From Megalonaias nervosa (taxonomy: Eukaryota; Mollusca; Bivalvia; Unionida; Unionidae): 64,000 bases of DNA. The position numbers were made by a program, and so were the translations under genes. Positions 42,421-54,204 of this stretch are shown piece after piece. Below the pieces are notes generated by a model. The model had not been told where the DNA came from. It was given only the letters and a program-made list of their open reading frames with translations, and made no database searches. The DNA lies in assembly GCA_016617855.1 (NCBI GenBank), contig JAECUM010004967.1:1-64000 (forward strand), read 5' to 3'. Positions within the stretch are counted from its first letter, which is position 1. Every line of letters starts with the position of its first letter.

Positions 42421-43789
42421 TTATATACTTTTGACTGGGGCATCAATGACTCTCATTCGTCCACCAACACCTTCGAGCAACATTGTTTTATCTGAGAGTA
42501 TAACAATGACTGCTCAGTAATTAGCAATTGCTCCTCTTGCCACACGAGCTCGAAAGTGTATATCAACGACAGATTGCCTAACTAAATCCAAATGTTATAG
42601 TGAAAAATAATAGATTGGATACAGTGTTGTAAAATCTAGTTGTGATATTTGTAGACCAGAATCAATATTTTGATCACGTCCCATGAATGTCATCAAATGA
42701 TGATACGCACGTGCAACATGATTCTTTTCAAAATTTAATAATATCTCTTCGGATGGTTCTTGATGTCTATTTATTCTCAGTAAAACTTCAGTAACACCAA
42801 GTTTGTCAAATATCATTGCACTATGTATTTGTGAGTTCACTCGTTCTGTATTTTGGAAAGCAACAAATATGTGTCGCGGTACAGAGACACCTTGCTGTGA
42901 TGTTATCTGCCATGTAAATAAACCATTAATGGTGCTTTGAACACTATCTGTGGTCATCGTCAACCATGATAATGTTGATTTACCACCTTGACTCATGAAA
43001 GAAAGCAAAACGTTCTTCGTCACGGAGTGATGGAGTCATTGTTGGCATCCACAATGAAAGTTTTGTCAGTATTACTTTACCTGCGTCACCGACAGGGTGC
43101 CAGATTGCATCATCGTCGGTAGCCTTTCTTACAAGTACAACTGTGTGCTTGGCTCCGAAAATAACCTTTCTGACATTTCTGCAAAATTCAAAGGTATGTG
43201 GCAGTGGAATTGCACATGAAAGACTTCTACTGTCACCTTTTAGAATTGATCGACGTATTGCGAATCCCAAGTTGAAATTTGCATTCATTGATATTACTGC
43301 AGTAGTTTGTGCGTCTCCTGCGGCATTTCTTACATTACCCGTAGTTATATTACTGCTTTCTGGATGATCAGTTGTATCCTTTGCAAACATCATTGACGGA
43401 CTAGCTGACCTCGAGTAATAGTCTTTGTATCTTGCAAGGCCAAGTATCGTCATGGCAACGTCGACGTCTTTCTGAATTAATTCAATATTTCTTCCGTCGA
43501 TAATATACGTAGCACTGTCGAACAGCGCCATAATGTCATTATTTACAAAACCAACCTTAATATCAGCTCCATATTCAGTATTATCTGTTTTTAAAATTTC
43601 ACCTTCTACATCAATAAATGCTTCAGCGGGTAAGAAATATCTGCTTGTATCTAGAACTTGTAATTCGATTCTTCCACACTGATTTGGCTGTCGTGCGTCA
43701 TAAGAATAATATTGATAATCACGTATAGATTCATCTTTGAGAATTGGTGCGTCCATGTTGAGTGTGGGATCAGTTACACACTTGAACAT
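42421..43789 (-). pseudogene. Candidate major capsid protein
   Basis: The frame from 43789 (MFKCVTDPTLNMDAPILKDE) includes YFLPAEAFIDVEGEIL (a 'lP.es.l.iEG' box), a NNDIMALFDSATYIIDGRNI segment and KVIFGAKHTVVLVRKATDDD. It ends at 42980. The second frame (43023-42595) has TWQITSQQGVSVPRHIFVAF, and the C-terminus continues to a TAA at 42421 across in-frame stops at 42595-42597 and 42514-42516. These boxes match a roughly 450-residue protein found beside integrase and ATPase genes in invertebrate Polinton-like elements and thought to be the capsid jelly-roll protein. I infer the role from that and from position. One slip near 43000 plus two stops disable it. Confidence 0.65.
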
Positions 43790-43803
43790 TTTTATTATAT
43801 TTG

Positions 43804-44229
43804 TTATCGTCTAACACGAAGACCGCTTCCTGTTCTCAGACTAGCAGTTATATATTGTTCTTTTTCTGATAGAGTTACACCAGCCATCGATGGCAACGCC
43901 ATTGCCGCTAGTTTTTGATTCGCAGCTTGATTTATTATCTTACTAACATTTGCAGGCATAACTTCCGTGCTGGGTAATTTTACTGGCTGAGGTTATTCTG
44001 GCTGGAGTTTTCGTCGTATTAATCATGCTAGTCTATCCTTGATTGCCGAGAATGCTTTACCGGCAACATCACCAGCAACACCAATACCTTTATCACGAAC
44101 AACATCAATAGTTTTCATTCCCAGTTGCTTTGCAATCGGTATTGCTTTTGGGGCTATCCTTCTAAATAAACCCTGAACAACGTCACCAAATCCATCTCCG
44201 TAGTACGCTTTGTATGTATGTAATCGCAA
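43804..44229 (-). pseudogene. Protein VI-like minor capsid peptide
   Basis: The frame 44229-44023 begins MRLHTYKAYYGDGFGDVVQG and contains LFRRIAPKAIPIAKQLG, an amphipathic glycine-rich opening like adenovirus VI-type and Polinton minor capsid proteins. A further frame (43959-43804) gives MPANVSKIINQAANQKLAAM and a basic tail to a TAA 15 bp before the capsid start. The two parts are split by at least one slip near 43990-44022. Such peptides lie inside the capsid and disrupt membranes at entry; the role here is inferred. Confidence 0.5.
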
Positions 44230-44334
44230 TATTTATCACCCTGACCACGATCAGTCCATGGTGAGCATTGTGTATGATCATCTTATTTTATTGTCACTGA
44301 TCTAACTGTATACCCTTAATCACTGTGGTAATCA
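44230..44334. other. Short gap between structural genes
   Basis: No coding sequence is evident; TGATCATC-type palindromic words occur (44274-44282). It may hold a promoter for the VI-like/capsid genes. Confidence 0.3.
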
Positions 44335-45577
44335 TCAGCGATTTTCATCGATGAGGGACCGATAAACATTAATATCCATGATACCACCTGTGAATAATCT
44401 CTGACAAATTGCAGCTGCTTCATTAATGATTTCTGGGGAATTATTACCAGCTCGTTTTCCGCCAATCAAAATTTCTAATCTGTCCACGTCGGCAAGGACG
44501 TTATTGGGACATGGAGTAATAAGACCACTTCCCCTGGTACCTGTACCAATACCACTTCCAGTAGCACCGGAGTCAGGACCAAGGTCTGATTCTATTTTTT
44601 GTTCTACTTCCTGTTTAAATATAACAAAATTTTCATCATTACGTCTGACCTGCTGAATATCATTAGCAATGAGATATAAATCTAACATCCAGTTGTCACG
44701 TTTCATGTTTTTAACATATCTGGGTTTTACATATCTCTCTCTATCATCATATCCATATGCTGCAATATTTATTATTTGGTCTGGATCCCTGATAGCGGCA
44801 ATACCTTCTGGCGTAAATTTATCTGTTATATTTATTTTAGTTCTTGGAAGAGATGATGATTGTGGTGGCGATGGTTGTGGTTGAGGAGGTTGTGGTTGAG
44901 GAAGTTGTTGTTGTAAATATGCAAGATAGTTATCTATTCCATTACTAAATGCAATATATCTTGTATCATTGCTTCGGGCCTGATCAACATCGTAGTAATT
45001 ATGCGAAATATCCATCTGTACCAATTTTCACGACTTACAGCCTGATTAACATATTTGGGTTTTAAAAGTTTGTCTTTGTTATCAAAACTTACCACGGCAA
45101 GCGCAGATAATTCATCCACGTCTTTAATTTTTTTATGAATTTAATACCATTTTCGGGCAATTTATCATTCAACTCAATTTTTTCTTTTGATTGTTTTGGT
45201 TTGGGTTCTGGTATAAGATTTTTTATATCACTGACCTCCTCACGAACTTTGTCAACACTCTCAAGTACTACTTGTATTTCTTCTTGTAATTGTGGATGAG
45301 CCGCAGCTATTTCAGCCATAAGTTCTCTTAGAATCTTTTTTGTTATTTTAGTTCTTTCTGCTATTTTCCCGGTTGCTTTAGCGGCTTGATCTAACGTGGG
45401 AAGAAGACCTTTAGTAGTCTCTGTAATTGGTTTAAATAATTCTGCTGTATCCTCTGCAAATTCCACTTGAGCTTCCTGATGCTGTTGAAGTTGTTGCTTG
45501 ACAGAATCACGGACGGGGAGATATTTCTCAATTGCCTGTAGTCGCTGTCGAGCTAGATTAGCTGTGTGAAATTCCAT
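44335..45577 (-). pseudogene. Coiled-coil virion protein with an internally duplicated module
   Basis: Frame 1 (45577-45089) starts MEFHTANLARQRLQAIEKYL, has heptad-like Leu/Glu/Gln content and ends with LNDKLPENGIKFIKKL. Frame 2 (45119-44934) gives VVSFDNKDKLLKPKYVNQAV and SRENWYRW. Frame 3 (45024-44335) has a Gln/Pro tract (QQQLPQPQPPQPQP), then ITDKFTPEGIAAIRDPDQII, YGYDDRERYVKPRYVKNMKR and DNWMLD. The pairs DKLPENGI/DKFTPEGI, KLLKPKYVNQ/RYVKPRYVKN and ENWYR/DNWML show two tandem copies of one ~55-residue module. Slips near 45125 (an A-run) and 45010 separate the frames. The family is not recognised. Confidence 0.6.
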
Positions 45578-45612
45578 TATTGATATAATAATGATTTAAT
45601 TAAGCCACACCC

Positions 45613-45815
45613 ACATAGCAGCAGGGAGGGCGACGACATCGAAAATAACAAAATAAAGTAACAAAAATAAACTAACCCAAATAGGAAAGTTTCGGGTGAG
45701 TTAGAGATTTTGGTTTTGACGTTATTGACGTTTGTATTTTCATCTCCGTAGGAAGCTTTAGTTTTCAGCGTAATCTCTAATTGAAAATTTTGTAGGATTC
45801 ACCCTCCCTGCTGCT
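45613..45815. repeat. Right terminal inverted repeat of the viral element
   Basis: Reverse complement of the left repeat: it begins ACATAGCAGCAGGGAGGG (inner) and ends CACCCTCCCTGCTGCT (outer). About 95% of aligned bases in the outer 150 bp agree by eye. It is about 20 bp shorter than the left copy owing to one length difference in the middle. Confidence 0.93.
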
Positions 45816-46740
45816 TATTCTGTATATACCGGCATGGGGGTACCTAAAGTATTTGGCACCTGGGGCAGATCCTTCCTTTGGCACCCCACAGATAATTTTA
45901 AAATGTAAACACACAGAAAAATATATTATGTTTGCAAATATATCTTTAAACAGTACAATGCTGTCATAAACAAATTGGAAATAACTTTTACTCTGGCAAA
46001 TTTTTCGTTTGGTTTGAAAACTTGTACTGGTATGTCAACTCTCTCGATGGCACCTCCCTTCTGGTTGTCACCCAGGGCAGGCTATCCCCCATCGCACCCC
46101 CCGCCCTTAGTATGGCACTGCATACTGGTAGCTGTTATCTGATCTGCTTGAGCCACCTAGACTTTAATAAAACTTTTCTAGTGATGGTATGGATGTTTCA
46201 TTGAATTTGCCAAAACCAACCATGTATTCTTATTGGCAATTACCTTTCCTCACAAGTTGAAGTTGCATGTCTTTTAATATTCCTGTTTTTGTATAAATTT
46301 TTCAACCGTTAATTTTGTTTAGGCAGTTGTTGTACCGACTCCCTCATGAACCAAAAGCTATCTACAAGTCTAATCCTTCCTGTAATTGCAATTTCTCTCA
46401 TTCTGCTATAAAATGAATGCTGAATGAAATGTATTTCTTGTCATTGTGGAGATAAATTTACTTCAACATCACGATCAATTTTACAAGCTTCTTCGTGAAC
46501 ATTTGACTGTCTTGACCTCACAAATTATTGATGAATAGTGGCATGTATATCGAGCATACAGTATTAAAATTGCAGTCTCTGTGTGCAGGACCTCTGTAAT
46601 TGCCTACTAACTGGTCTCTAATTTCATCTTTTAATATTTTACTCAAATAGATTTGACATTTACTCATTTGGTTAAACCGTTTACCCTACATTTTGCATTT
46701 TCAGTTCAGTGTTGACCAGTTTTGCTATCCTACCAGATAG
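45816..46740. other. Right flank of the viral element, no gene
   Basis: Starts with TTATTC, near-identical to the six bases left of the element. The remainder is AT-rich with no recognised exon; a repeat-like 'GGGGTACCTAAAGTATTTGG' patch follows the flank. Confidence 0.5.
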
Positions 46741-46742
46741 TT

Positions 46743-46758
46743 ATGTGTGTGTGTGTGT

Positions 46759-46812
<54 letters not shown>
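46743..46812. repeat. (GT)n microsatellite
   Basis: About 34 GT units with a single A interruption near 46763. Confidence 0.95.
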
Positions 46813-46814
<2 letters not shown>

Positions 46815-49800
46815 AGGGTTGATCAGCATGTCAGCACAATAATAGCAATATTGTGCTGATTAAAAGGTAAGCTCTAAAAATGTAAAGATAAAGAATTGAA
46901 GGAAAGTGAGAAAAATGAAACTAGGCCATACAAACACAAGACATTATCAAGTTTAATAAATTTTATTTATTTTTTGCTGCACATCATCACAAAGCATTAA
47001 AATAATGTCAGTGCAGAAGGATTGTTAAGTACATGATCAGACTACAATGTTTTTCCTCTCACACCAACAACCATAAGGTTTCTTTAAACAGATAAAGTCC
47101 AAATCACTGCCACATAAAGGATCTAAAAGTTTGAAGGTTTCATGGGCTGTCTTAATATAATAAAAAAATTTCAATAACATCAAACTTTCACTTTACAGTA
47201 ATGAAGAAAATTGTATAACTGTATCCAAGAGTTTTAAGGGTTGAAATTTTGTCAGTGTATGAAATTGATTTCGTTGGGCATGGATTTAAAAGACTTTCAA
47301 TTCTCTGAAACGTAATTTGTCTATTGCAAAACAATTTGCTCACAAACTAATAAAACTTGCTCTCTGAGCACATTATAGTTTAATTGACATAACATTGGTA
47401 TTCTTCTATATGCAGTTTGGGTTTAAGTATGAATAATATAACAGAATGAGATAGCGTGCCAAAAAATTAAAAGACATATTTCAAATCAAAAGTTAACATT
47501 ATGGTGAAACTTAACTATAATTGGAAACTGAAGAAATACACATGTAAAAGCACTGATTAACAATGAATATGTTAACTTTATAAAATATAAATTTCTCAAA
47601 CATTCCATTTTATATCTTATTTCAGTACAGCAGTCGCTCACTATAGAGCTCCTCAGTATACCAATGCATCTCTTATAGCATGGGTACAGTCAAGGACTAA
47701 AGAAAATTATTTGAATTTAATTTTATTGTTGCTTATAAATTTCATTTTGTATTAGTCCTTGGTTTATGAGAACCAATCATAATGCTATTTCACATAATTG
47801 AATATAATATTTATGTGTTGTATGTAATATTATTAAACAGCCTTCTTATATCATCCCTCATTATAAGGCTCCCTTACTAGTAATACTGATCACTTGATGA
47901 ATCCCATAATAGCATTATAAAGAGAGGGGTACTGTACAACTTACAGCAATAAAAGTAACCAACCTATGTTATGAGATAAATGAATGACATCATGAACAGT
48001 GCCTTCTATTAGAACAGGTGCCCTGCTAATCATGCATAAAATGAAAGTTTTTTTATGCATTTAGAATACAGGGGCAGATTTAAAGGGACTTTAGGATTTA
48101 CACTTTCCAGTCAGAATGCTGCAATTTTCACTGAGAAACTACATAAAGGACCATTTTAATCAACACAACCAGCCCCTTTTCAAACTTGAACCCCCAGTGT
48201 AACAAAAATCCTGGAACTACCCCTGAATACTGTAAATCAGAAATATTTTCAAAAATTTAGTTTTGCATGCTTTGCAAGTTACAGTGCTCCCCTGTACAGT
48301 CCATGTATATACTGTTTCCCCCCATATACTGAAGGTATGGTCACTGATCCCATTTAATTATCAAATTTTGTTTTATCATTGCAACTTATTGCACTTAATT
48401 TTTTTGTTCATGAAAACTATCAGGTTATTTCACACCATTAAATAAAAATGTGGTTTAAAACACCATAAGATATGACCTTATTATAACACTTTACCATATA
48501 TAAGGTTCCCTCACTATCATCCAAGCTATACAAATTAAAAGGTTTTGGACTTTAATTGCTATATACTGCACATTATAGCTGCAATATGCCTTTGGTTTAA
48601 GGGTGATGGAAAAGGAGTAATTTACAGCAGACATAAAAGACAGATTAGATAGAAATCTATTGCAATAATTAATCTGATTTCAGAACTTGAATAAATTTAT
48701 AAATGATTTGATATCTGTGAATTCTAGATTAGCTAAAATTATAAAGCATACCTCTAAATAAATATTACTAAATTAAAAACTATGAATCAATATGCATAAT
48801 GCAAGCACTTCTAAATAAATGTCATTTGTGGTAAATTAAGTCATTCTCATCAAAATCTTGAAGGCAAACAGAGAATGAGCTCCTAAAATACCATAAAACA
48901 GTTCAGCCTCTCTTTATCAGCCTCCAATGGCATTATATATCAATTTTCTATTCACCAACCAATTATGGGATGAATCAATTTACTTATTACCAGAAGCTTA
49001 TGAGATAGATCATTTATCTTTTTAAATAAGATGAACAAGTTTTATCTTTACCACCCACTTATGGGCTGGATAAATTCTGTCTGTCTAAAGATTGCAGATG
49101 ATTAAGGGAGACCTTCTAATTATAATTTGGTTTAACAGGTGCAAATTCAAAGAATACAAGATGAAGCTGGGGCAATTTGACAATGGAACAAAATGTGTTG
49201 CAATGTTGTAAATTTAGATGAATACAATGTGTTTTTTTTTATATATTTCCTAATGAAATATTGAAATATATCTGGGGAAGAAAAATTATATCACGACAGT
49301 GGCAATAACACTTCTTACCAGTGGCAATATCACTTTTGGAACCACTTTCCTTTTCTATGTAGGAATGATATCTGCCCTTATGTACATTCTTAGGAGCTGT
49401 TTTTCCATACTCAGGTCTATTTTTTTTTTTTTTTTCTTCTTTTCTTTCATTCTCTCTTTCCCCCCCTTCCATATTATCTCCCCATCAGGATGAATAGATC
49501 TTAAAATGTGTTAAGACTGTAGACCCTCTAGGATAAGTTTATGTAATCAATGAAAAGGCACTGTCATGAATGCTTACAAAATGAACTCCAAACAACGAAG
49601 AGAAAGCTTAAAGTATTCAATTTTTTTATATTTTATAATTAATTTTCCACATGAAACATGGAAATTACCAGTGATGAAACTTGCATGACCTGTTGCGATT
49701 AGATATCCTTTGTCACTAATGTAATGTATACCTACTGTACTCTACAACAAATGGTACACATTTTAAAGAAAAGCTATTGATTACATTTGGAAACAAAATT

Positions 49801-51467
49801 GTTTAAATAGTAATTTCAACCATCATTGCAATCACAATCCTGTCTGAAAATTGTGGAGAAATCAGGCATTGATTAGTGTCAACTGCAAACTGAAATAAGG
49901 TGAAAATCAAAATTTGGGTACAGCGTCTGTTACTAAAATAGACTGCAAGGCTATAAACAGTCAAAATTTGTGCTTGAATGCAAATATAAACAAAAATAAC
50001 AACCAAAATCCATACAAGTAAACTCATTATCATTAAAATCTTTGTTTAATGATGTAAAATCTAAAGCTCTGAGGTATGTTGGAGTGTTCTGTTATGTTGC
50101 TATAGTACCCCCACCCCAGCAATATTCACTTTATCAATCTGAGCAAGAAATGTATTAATAAAAATAAAAATCAATTCATTTTTGCATGAAAACATTCATT
50201 AATTTGACAAAATAAACAACTGTAAGTATTATAATGTATAATCAAAATTTGTAAAATGTCCTAAAATTATTGTATAATATCAGAACTTCTTTTTATTGAT
50301 ATAATAATGCAGCTGTTAATCACACTAAAACAGAATGAAGAAACAAATCCAATGCAAATCAAAGATTTTTGCCTTTTAAAATATAAAATAAAAAGAAAAT
50401 CTATGTTTTTGGAATTGATATAAGGAAATATTTCACTCAAGAAGTGGAAGTATTTTATATTGCAAGTGATCTCTACTTCCTGTCTGCTAGGGAGGGTTCA
50501 TTGACGAAATTCCACTCAACAGTAAGGTCAACAAAAATGTTTAATGAGAGTAACACAACTAAGAAACTGGAAAGCTGTCACAGGTACAAAATATTCATTG
50601 GGATAAGACAAATATACTCCTGCAAGGAAACACTCGTTGCTTGCACTCTTGTATTGTAACAATTAGATACTGACGTCAATTTTCGATGACTTGTTCCTGG
50701 ATTATACCAATAAAATGTCTCAGCACATAATAGTCTGTTTCAACGTTAAATAAATGAAATAATTATTGGAAATCATAGAGTGACCCCAACAGACGAGAGT
50801 TGAAGATTTGCTTTGTATTCATTTAACCCAGGTTACCAATGTGGTGGGAAATAACTGCACGACAATTTGAAAGATTAATTTACTTACTCAAACATTTCCT
50901 ACATAACTTTCCAAAATGCTTGCCTCTGCATACTGTTAAAAACACCAACGTTCAAATGTTTAAAGTATTGCCTATTTTACTAGCTTTTCACTAAATAATG
51001 TCCAAATAATTCAGAGTATTATTATTACTTTGCCAGTCCTATACTATTATTATTATTTATTTATTATTATAGCAATTTATATATGTCATTACTTAAAAAG
51101 GGTGTTGGACTTTACAGGTGTTACTTCTGGTTTTGAATTTGACTGCACTCTGCAGTTATCTGACAAGTACTGTCTTCCACTCCAATATATAACCTTCGGT
51201 TTTTAACCACGTGATAGTACTGAACCAATCAGAATTGGCAGACTGAATCCGCCAACGAATCAGATGTGGCAAACTGGAAAACCTCAGTCTAGCGCAATTT
51301 GTATCAATATGATGACTACATTAAAAGTTCCCATTTCGTCAACCTCAAAAGAGGACCACAATTAATCCAATTTAATTTGCCAAGCAACAAATTTATCATA
51401 TAAAATCAGACCTCCTACCAACTGTTTAATATTAACAGTGTTAATTTGGAGGTTTTACATTAAGTTT
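46813..51467. other. Intergenic, no gene seen; downstream of RLR gene B
   Basis: AT-rich (well over 65% by eye), with short reading frames only and a T-run at 49421-49436. No exon or known repeat was recognised. Polyadenylation signals for gene B (AATAAA/TTTATT on the minus strand) are likely in 51.0-51.45 kb, but many candidates exist. Confidence 0.5.
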
Positions 51468-52078
51468 TCATTCCTCAAGTAAATTCATGAGGTCTGAAAG
51501 CTCACAAGCCTCTAGTTCAAATGGCAGATCAAGCCATTTTTTGCAAAAAAAACTCTTTCCATCCTCACTGAGAATTTTGAATGAGATAATCTTTATGGTT
51601 GGCAGTGGGACTTTGTCATAAACAAAATAAACACCCCAGTCCATACCACACTTCTTACAATATATCTTATCTGTTCTTAGAAGACCAGCTATTTCTTTTT
51701 TAGGGGGTTTCTTATGAGGCCTTACGTCTATTAAATTTCTGAACTCCTTATCTATGACAATATGAAATATATCTCGCAGAACACGTAAATTCTTGCCATC
51801 AGTAACTTCAGTGGCACACTAATAGCAGCACAATCTAAACTGGCTCTTTCTCTTCATGCGAATTCGTTTTTCTAGACTTCTATCATGTAACTCTTGTTTG
51901 TGTGTTTGGTTTTTCTGTAGGAAGTTGATTTTCTGTTGCAATGTTGTTGGGTCTATTTTCTTGACGGCTTTCATGGCTCGATACATCATGGCTGCCTTGT
52001 ATGTGTTGAGTTTTTCCATATCCAACGTCTTCTCATATCCCATCACAATGTTCTTGCCACCCTTCTTTCTTCCACGAC
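51468..52078 (-). CDS. RLR gene B, last exon: helicase motif VI end and C-terminal RNA-binding domain
   Basis: The acceptor TTTGCAG at 52079-52085 precedes GRGRKKGGKNIVMGYEKTLD, the end of helicase motif VI (QxxGRGR). A helical pincer-like stretch follows (KLNTYKAAMMYRAMKAVKKI). Then comes the RIG-I-type C-terminal domain: FRLCCY with a further Cys after an in-frame TAG at 51819-51821, LIDVRPHKKPPKKEIAGLLR, YCKKCGMDWGVYF and FFCKKWLDLPFEL, ending TGA at 51468-51470. Four Cys (C..C, CKKC) would hold the zinc in RLR CTDs. Apart from the TAG the frame is open for over 600 bp. The CTD binds RNA ends and controls helicase activity. Confidence 0.88.
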
Positions 52079-52185
52079 CTGCAAAATATGCTGTTTTTAG
52101 TAAATGTTACTTTACTTTGTTCACAACTGATCCGTCAGCATCACTTAATCGGCAAAGCATATGTAGAATCATCACATGCGTTTTG

Positions 52186-52443
52186 TTGTTGTTGTTGTTA
52201 TTGTTGTAGGGTTTAACGCCATTTTTCAGCACACGACAGGCTATACATGGCAGCCAGTATTAATGGTGGAGGAAGAACCCGGGTAACCCCGGAAAGAACC
52301 ACCGACCCACGAGAAGCCACTGGCAAGCTTTCTCACATACCCACATTAGCCGAATCCGAGACTCGAACCCACGCAGACAGAGGTGAGATGGCAGTGATCC
52401 GTAACGGAGAGCGTTTTAGACCACTCAGCCACTCGGGGCCCCC
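52186..52443 (-). mobile_element. tRNA-derived SINE, family S1, second copy
   Basis: Reverse-complement copy of 22585-22837: the (CAA)n tail lies at 52186-52206 (as GTTGTTGTT), the body includes GGCGTTAAACCCTACAAC-type text, and the tRNA-like head ends at GGGGCCC (52443). The flanks share GCGTTTTG (52178-52185 and 52444-52451), an 8-bp target duplication. Divergence from the first copy is about 10% by eye. Confidence 0.92.
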
Positions 52444-52560
52444 GCGTTTTGACTTACTTCTCAAATTTTAATTATTAAATTCTTTCTTTTATTTATACAT
52501 TAATTTTGCATTGTTGCCACTAAATGGTGCCAAAATAAAAAAATAATTATTACAATAAGG

Positions 52561-52887
52561 GTACTGCTACAGTGGTCTGATGGTTAGAGCGTCCGCCTCG
52601 GATGCAAGAAGTCACAGGTTTGAACCCCGGCTGAGTCACACCAAAGACTTAAAAAAATGGTACTAACAGCTGCCTCGCTAGGTGTTCAGCATTAAGAGGT
52701 TAGTGTTAGGACTGGTTGGTCTGGTATCAGAATAATGTGACTGGGTGGGGCATGATGCTAAATGTCTGTGGCATGATGCCCCAGTGCTAGACATCACTAT
52801 AAAGTGTCACATTGCAGACATCGTAGCGATATGACTGAAAAATTGTTAAAGCTATGTTAAAAATCTAAATCACACAGACACACACAC
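52561..52887 (+). mobile_element. tRNA-derived SINE, family S2, with 12-bp TSD
   Basis: The head GTGGTCTGATGGTTAGAGCG is a tRNA A-box, and ACAGGTTTGAACCCCGGC a B-box. The body contains ATGGTACTAACAGCTGCCTC, AATGTGACTGGGTGGGGCAT and GTGCTAGACATCACTATAAA, and the end is (CA)n. The flanks carry ATTACAATAAGG at 52549-52560 and 52888-52899, a perfect 12-bp target duplication. A second copy lies at 62476-62796. Confidence 0.92.
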
Positions 52888-53229
52888 ATTACAATAAGGA
52901 CTGAAATTCTTAAAATGCAAAGGTCAGTCTCATCTTATTATAAACATATACAGCATACACAAAAGAATACTCTTGAAGCAGTGAATCACTTAACCTGCCA
53001 TGTTACAGTAAACACCAATTAAAAAATAAATTAGAACCCTTAACATCAGAGTCCACCTCAGCAAGTAAGGTGGACTCTTGTGTTTGGATTCTGATAAAAA
53101 AAACAAATTGGGTTTTACCTAAACAAACCAGGTGTTGATTGTGCATTTAAAAATAAATTGCACAATATGCAGTGCCCAGGAAAATCAATCCACATCCATT
53201 TGACATATCAGGGTATACTCATTAGTCAT

Positions 53230-54204
53230 TAAATGATTCAGTATTCATCTGCCATTTTAAGTTACAGTGCCCATAACATACTCCATTTTATAAAATGCAC
53301 CGATTACTGCATGTTAATGTCACTATCTAACATTCTGCATCACAAATACCATCATTTCATAGTATGGCACAAACCATCATTCCAAGTTGCACTACCAAGC
53401 CATCAGTACATTTCACATTTCATACCATTATATCCATGTTACAATATCCCCTTGTTATTTTACGTTACAGACAGACCATATTACAGAATCCACCTTTCAT
53501 TATGTTGCTCATCCATTTTTCAAGATGTCTTACCCATCTGTCATTCTAGTAAGTTACTTTACCATCCATCATTTCATGTTACAATATTCACCTTTTATAT
53601 CATCCTATTACTATCATTATTGAACCTAACAACCATTCAGAGTTACTCAGTCTAAATACACCATTTATTCCATGTTACAGTGGCCATCCATTATTCCATA
53701 TTACAGTGTCCACCTGTCATTTTATGTTGAAGTGAAATGATACATGTTAATGACCCACTAAACCTTCCAAATTACAGTGCCCATAGTCATTAGTCTATTT
53801 GTTACAATAAACTCCACCAATCATTATATATCACAGTATCCACTTATCATTCAAATTCCATGTTACAGTACTGTGTAACCAATCATTTCATTATACAATA
53901 CCCACCTGTCATTTGAATCTTTGTTATCTCATTCCCTCCATATCACAGTACCCACCTGTCATTTTAATCTTTTTTATCTCATTCCCTGCATATAACAGTA
54001 CTCACCTGTCATTTGAACCTTTGTTATCATTCCTTGCATAATACAGTATCCATTTGTCATTTGAATTTGTTTTTATCTCATTCTCTGCACATCACAGTAT
54101 CCACCTGTCAGTTGGATAAATGTTATGTCATTCCCTTCATATCACAGTACCTACCCGTCATTTGAATATTTCTTATCTCAATCCCTGCATATCACAGTAC
54201 TCAC
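53230..54204 (-). repeat. Minisatellite made of copies of the exon 3' end plus its splice donor
   Basis: At least six clear ~50-bp units lie at 53890-54204 and more diverged ones extend to about 53230. On the minus strand each unit reads GGGAATGAGATAACAAAGATT-like sequence, then CAAATGACAG, then GTGGGTAC or GTGAGTAC and CTGTGATATGCAGG-like sequence. The same text is the last 33 bp of the exon at 54205-54372 (encoding GNEITKIQMT) with its functional donor. The unit therefore spans an exon-intron boundary. Confidence 0.88.

Larger units (their letters stand above)
30795..45815. mobile_element. Polinton/adintovirus-like endogenous viral element
   Basis: A 15 kb block is bounded by about 200-bp terminal inverted repeats. 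It carries an rve integrase, an FtsK/HerA-type ATPase, an adenain-like protease, a candidate major capsid protein, pX- and VI-like minor virion peptides, a fibre-like protein, a phospholipase A2 and a polymerase-helicase-HNH fusion. Integrase, ATPase, protease and capsid genes inside inverted repeats define Polinton/Maverick-type elements and their adintovirus relatives. A 5-bp direct repeat, TATTC (6 bp with one mismatch: ATATTC/TTATTC), flanks it, consistent with the 6-bp duplication usual for Polintons but too short to be proof. Most genes are interrupted, so this copy is probably inactive. Confidence 0.93.
52079..54204. other. Last intron of RLR gene B
   Basis: Contains a family S1 SINE, a family S2 SINE and the exon-derived minisatellite next to the upstream exon. 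No other exon is evident. Confidence 0.8.

Noticed and set aside
43143..43367. Plus-strand frame inside the capsid gene
   Set aside because: Shadow of the capsid coding strand, without motifs of its own.
52565..52640. Functional tRNA gene at the head of the S2 SINE
   Set aside because: The tRNA-like head is followed by a SINE body, a (CA)n end and a 12-bp target duplication. It is a retroposon, not a gene.
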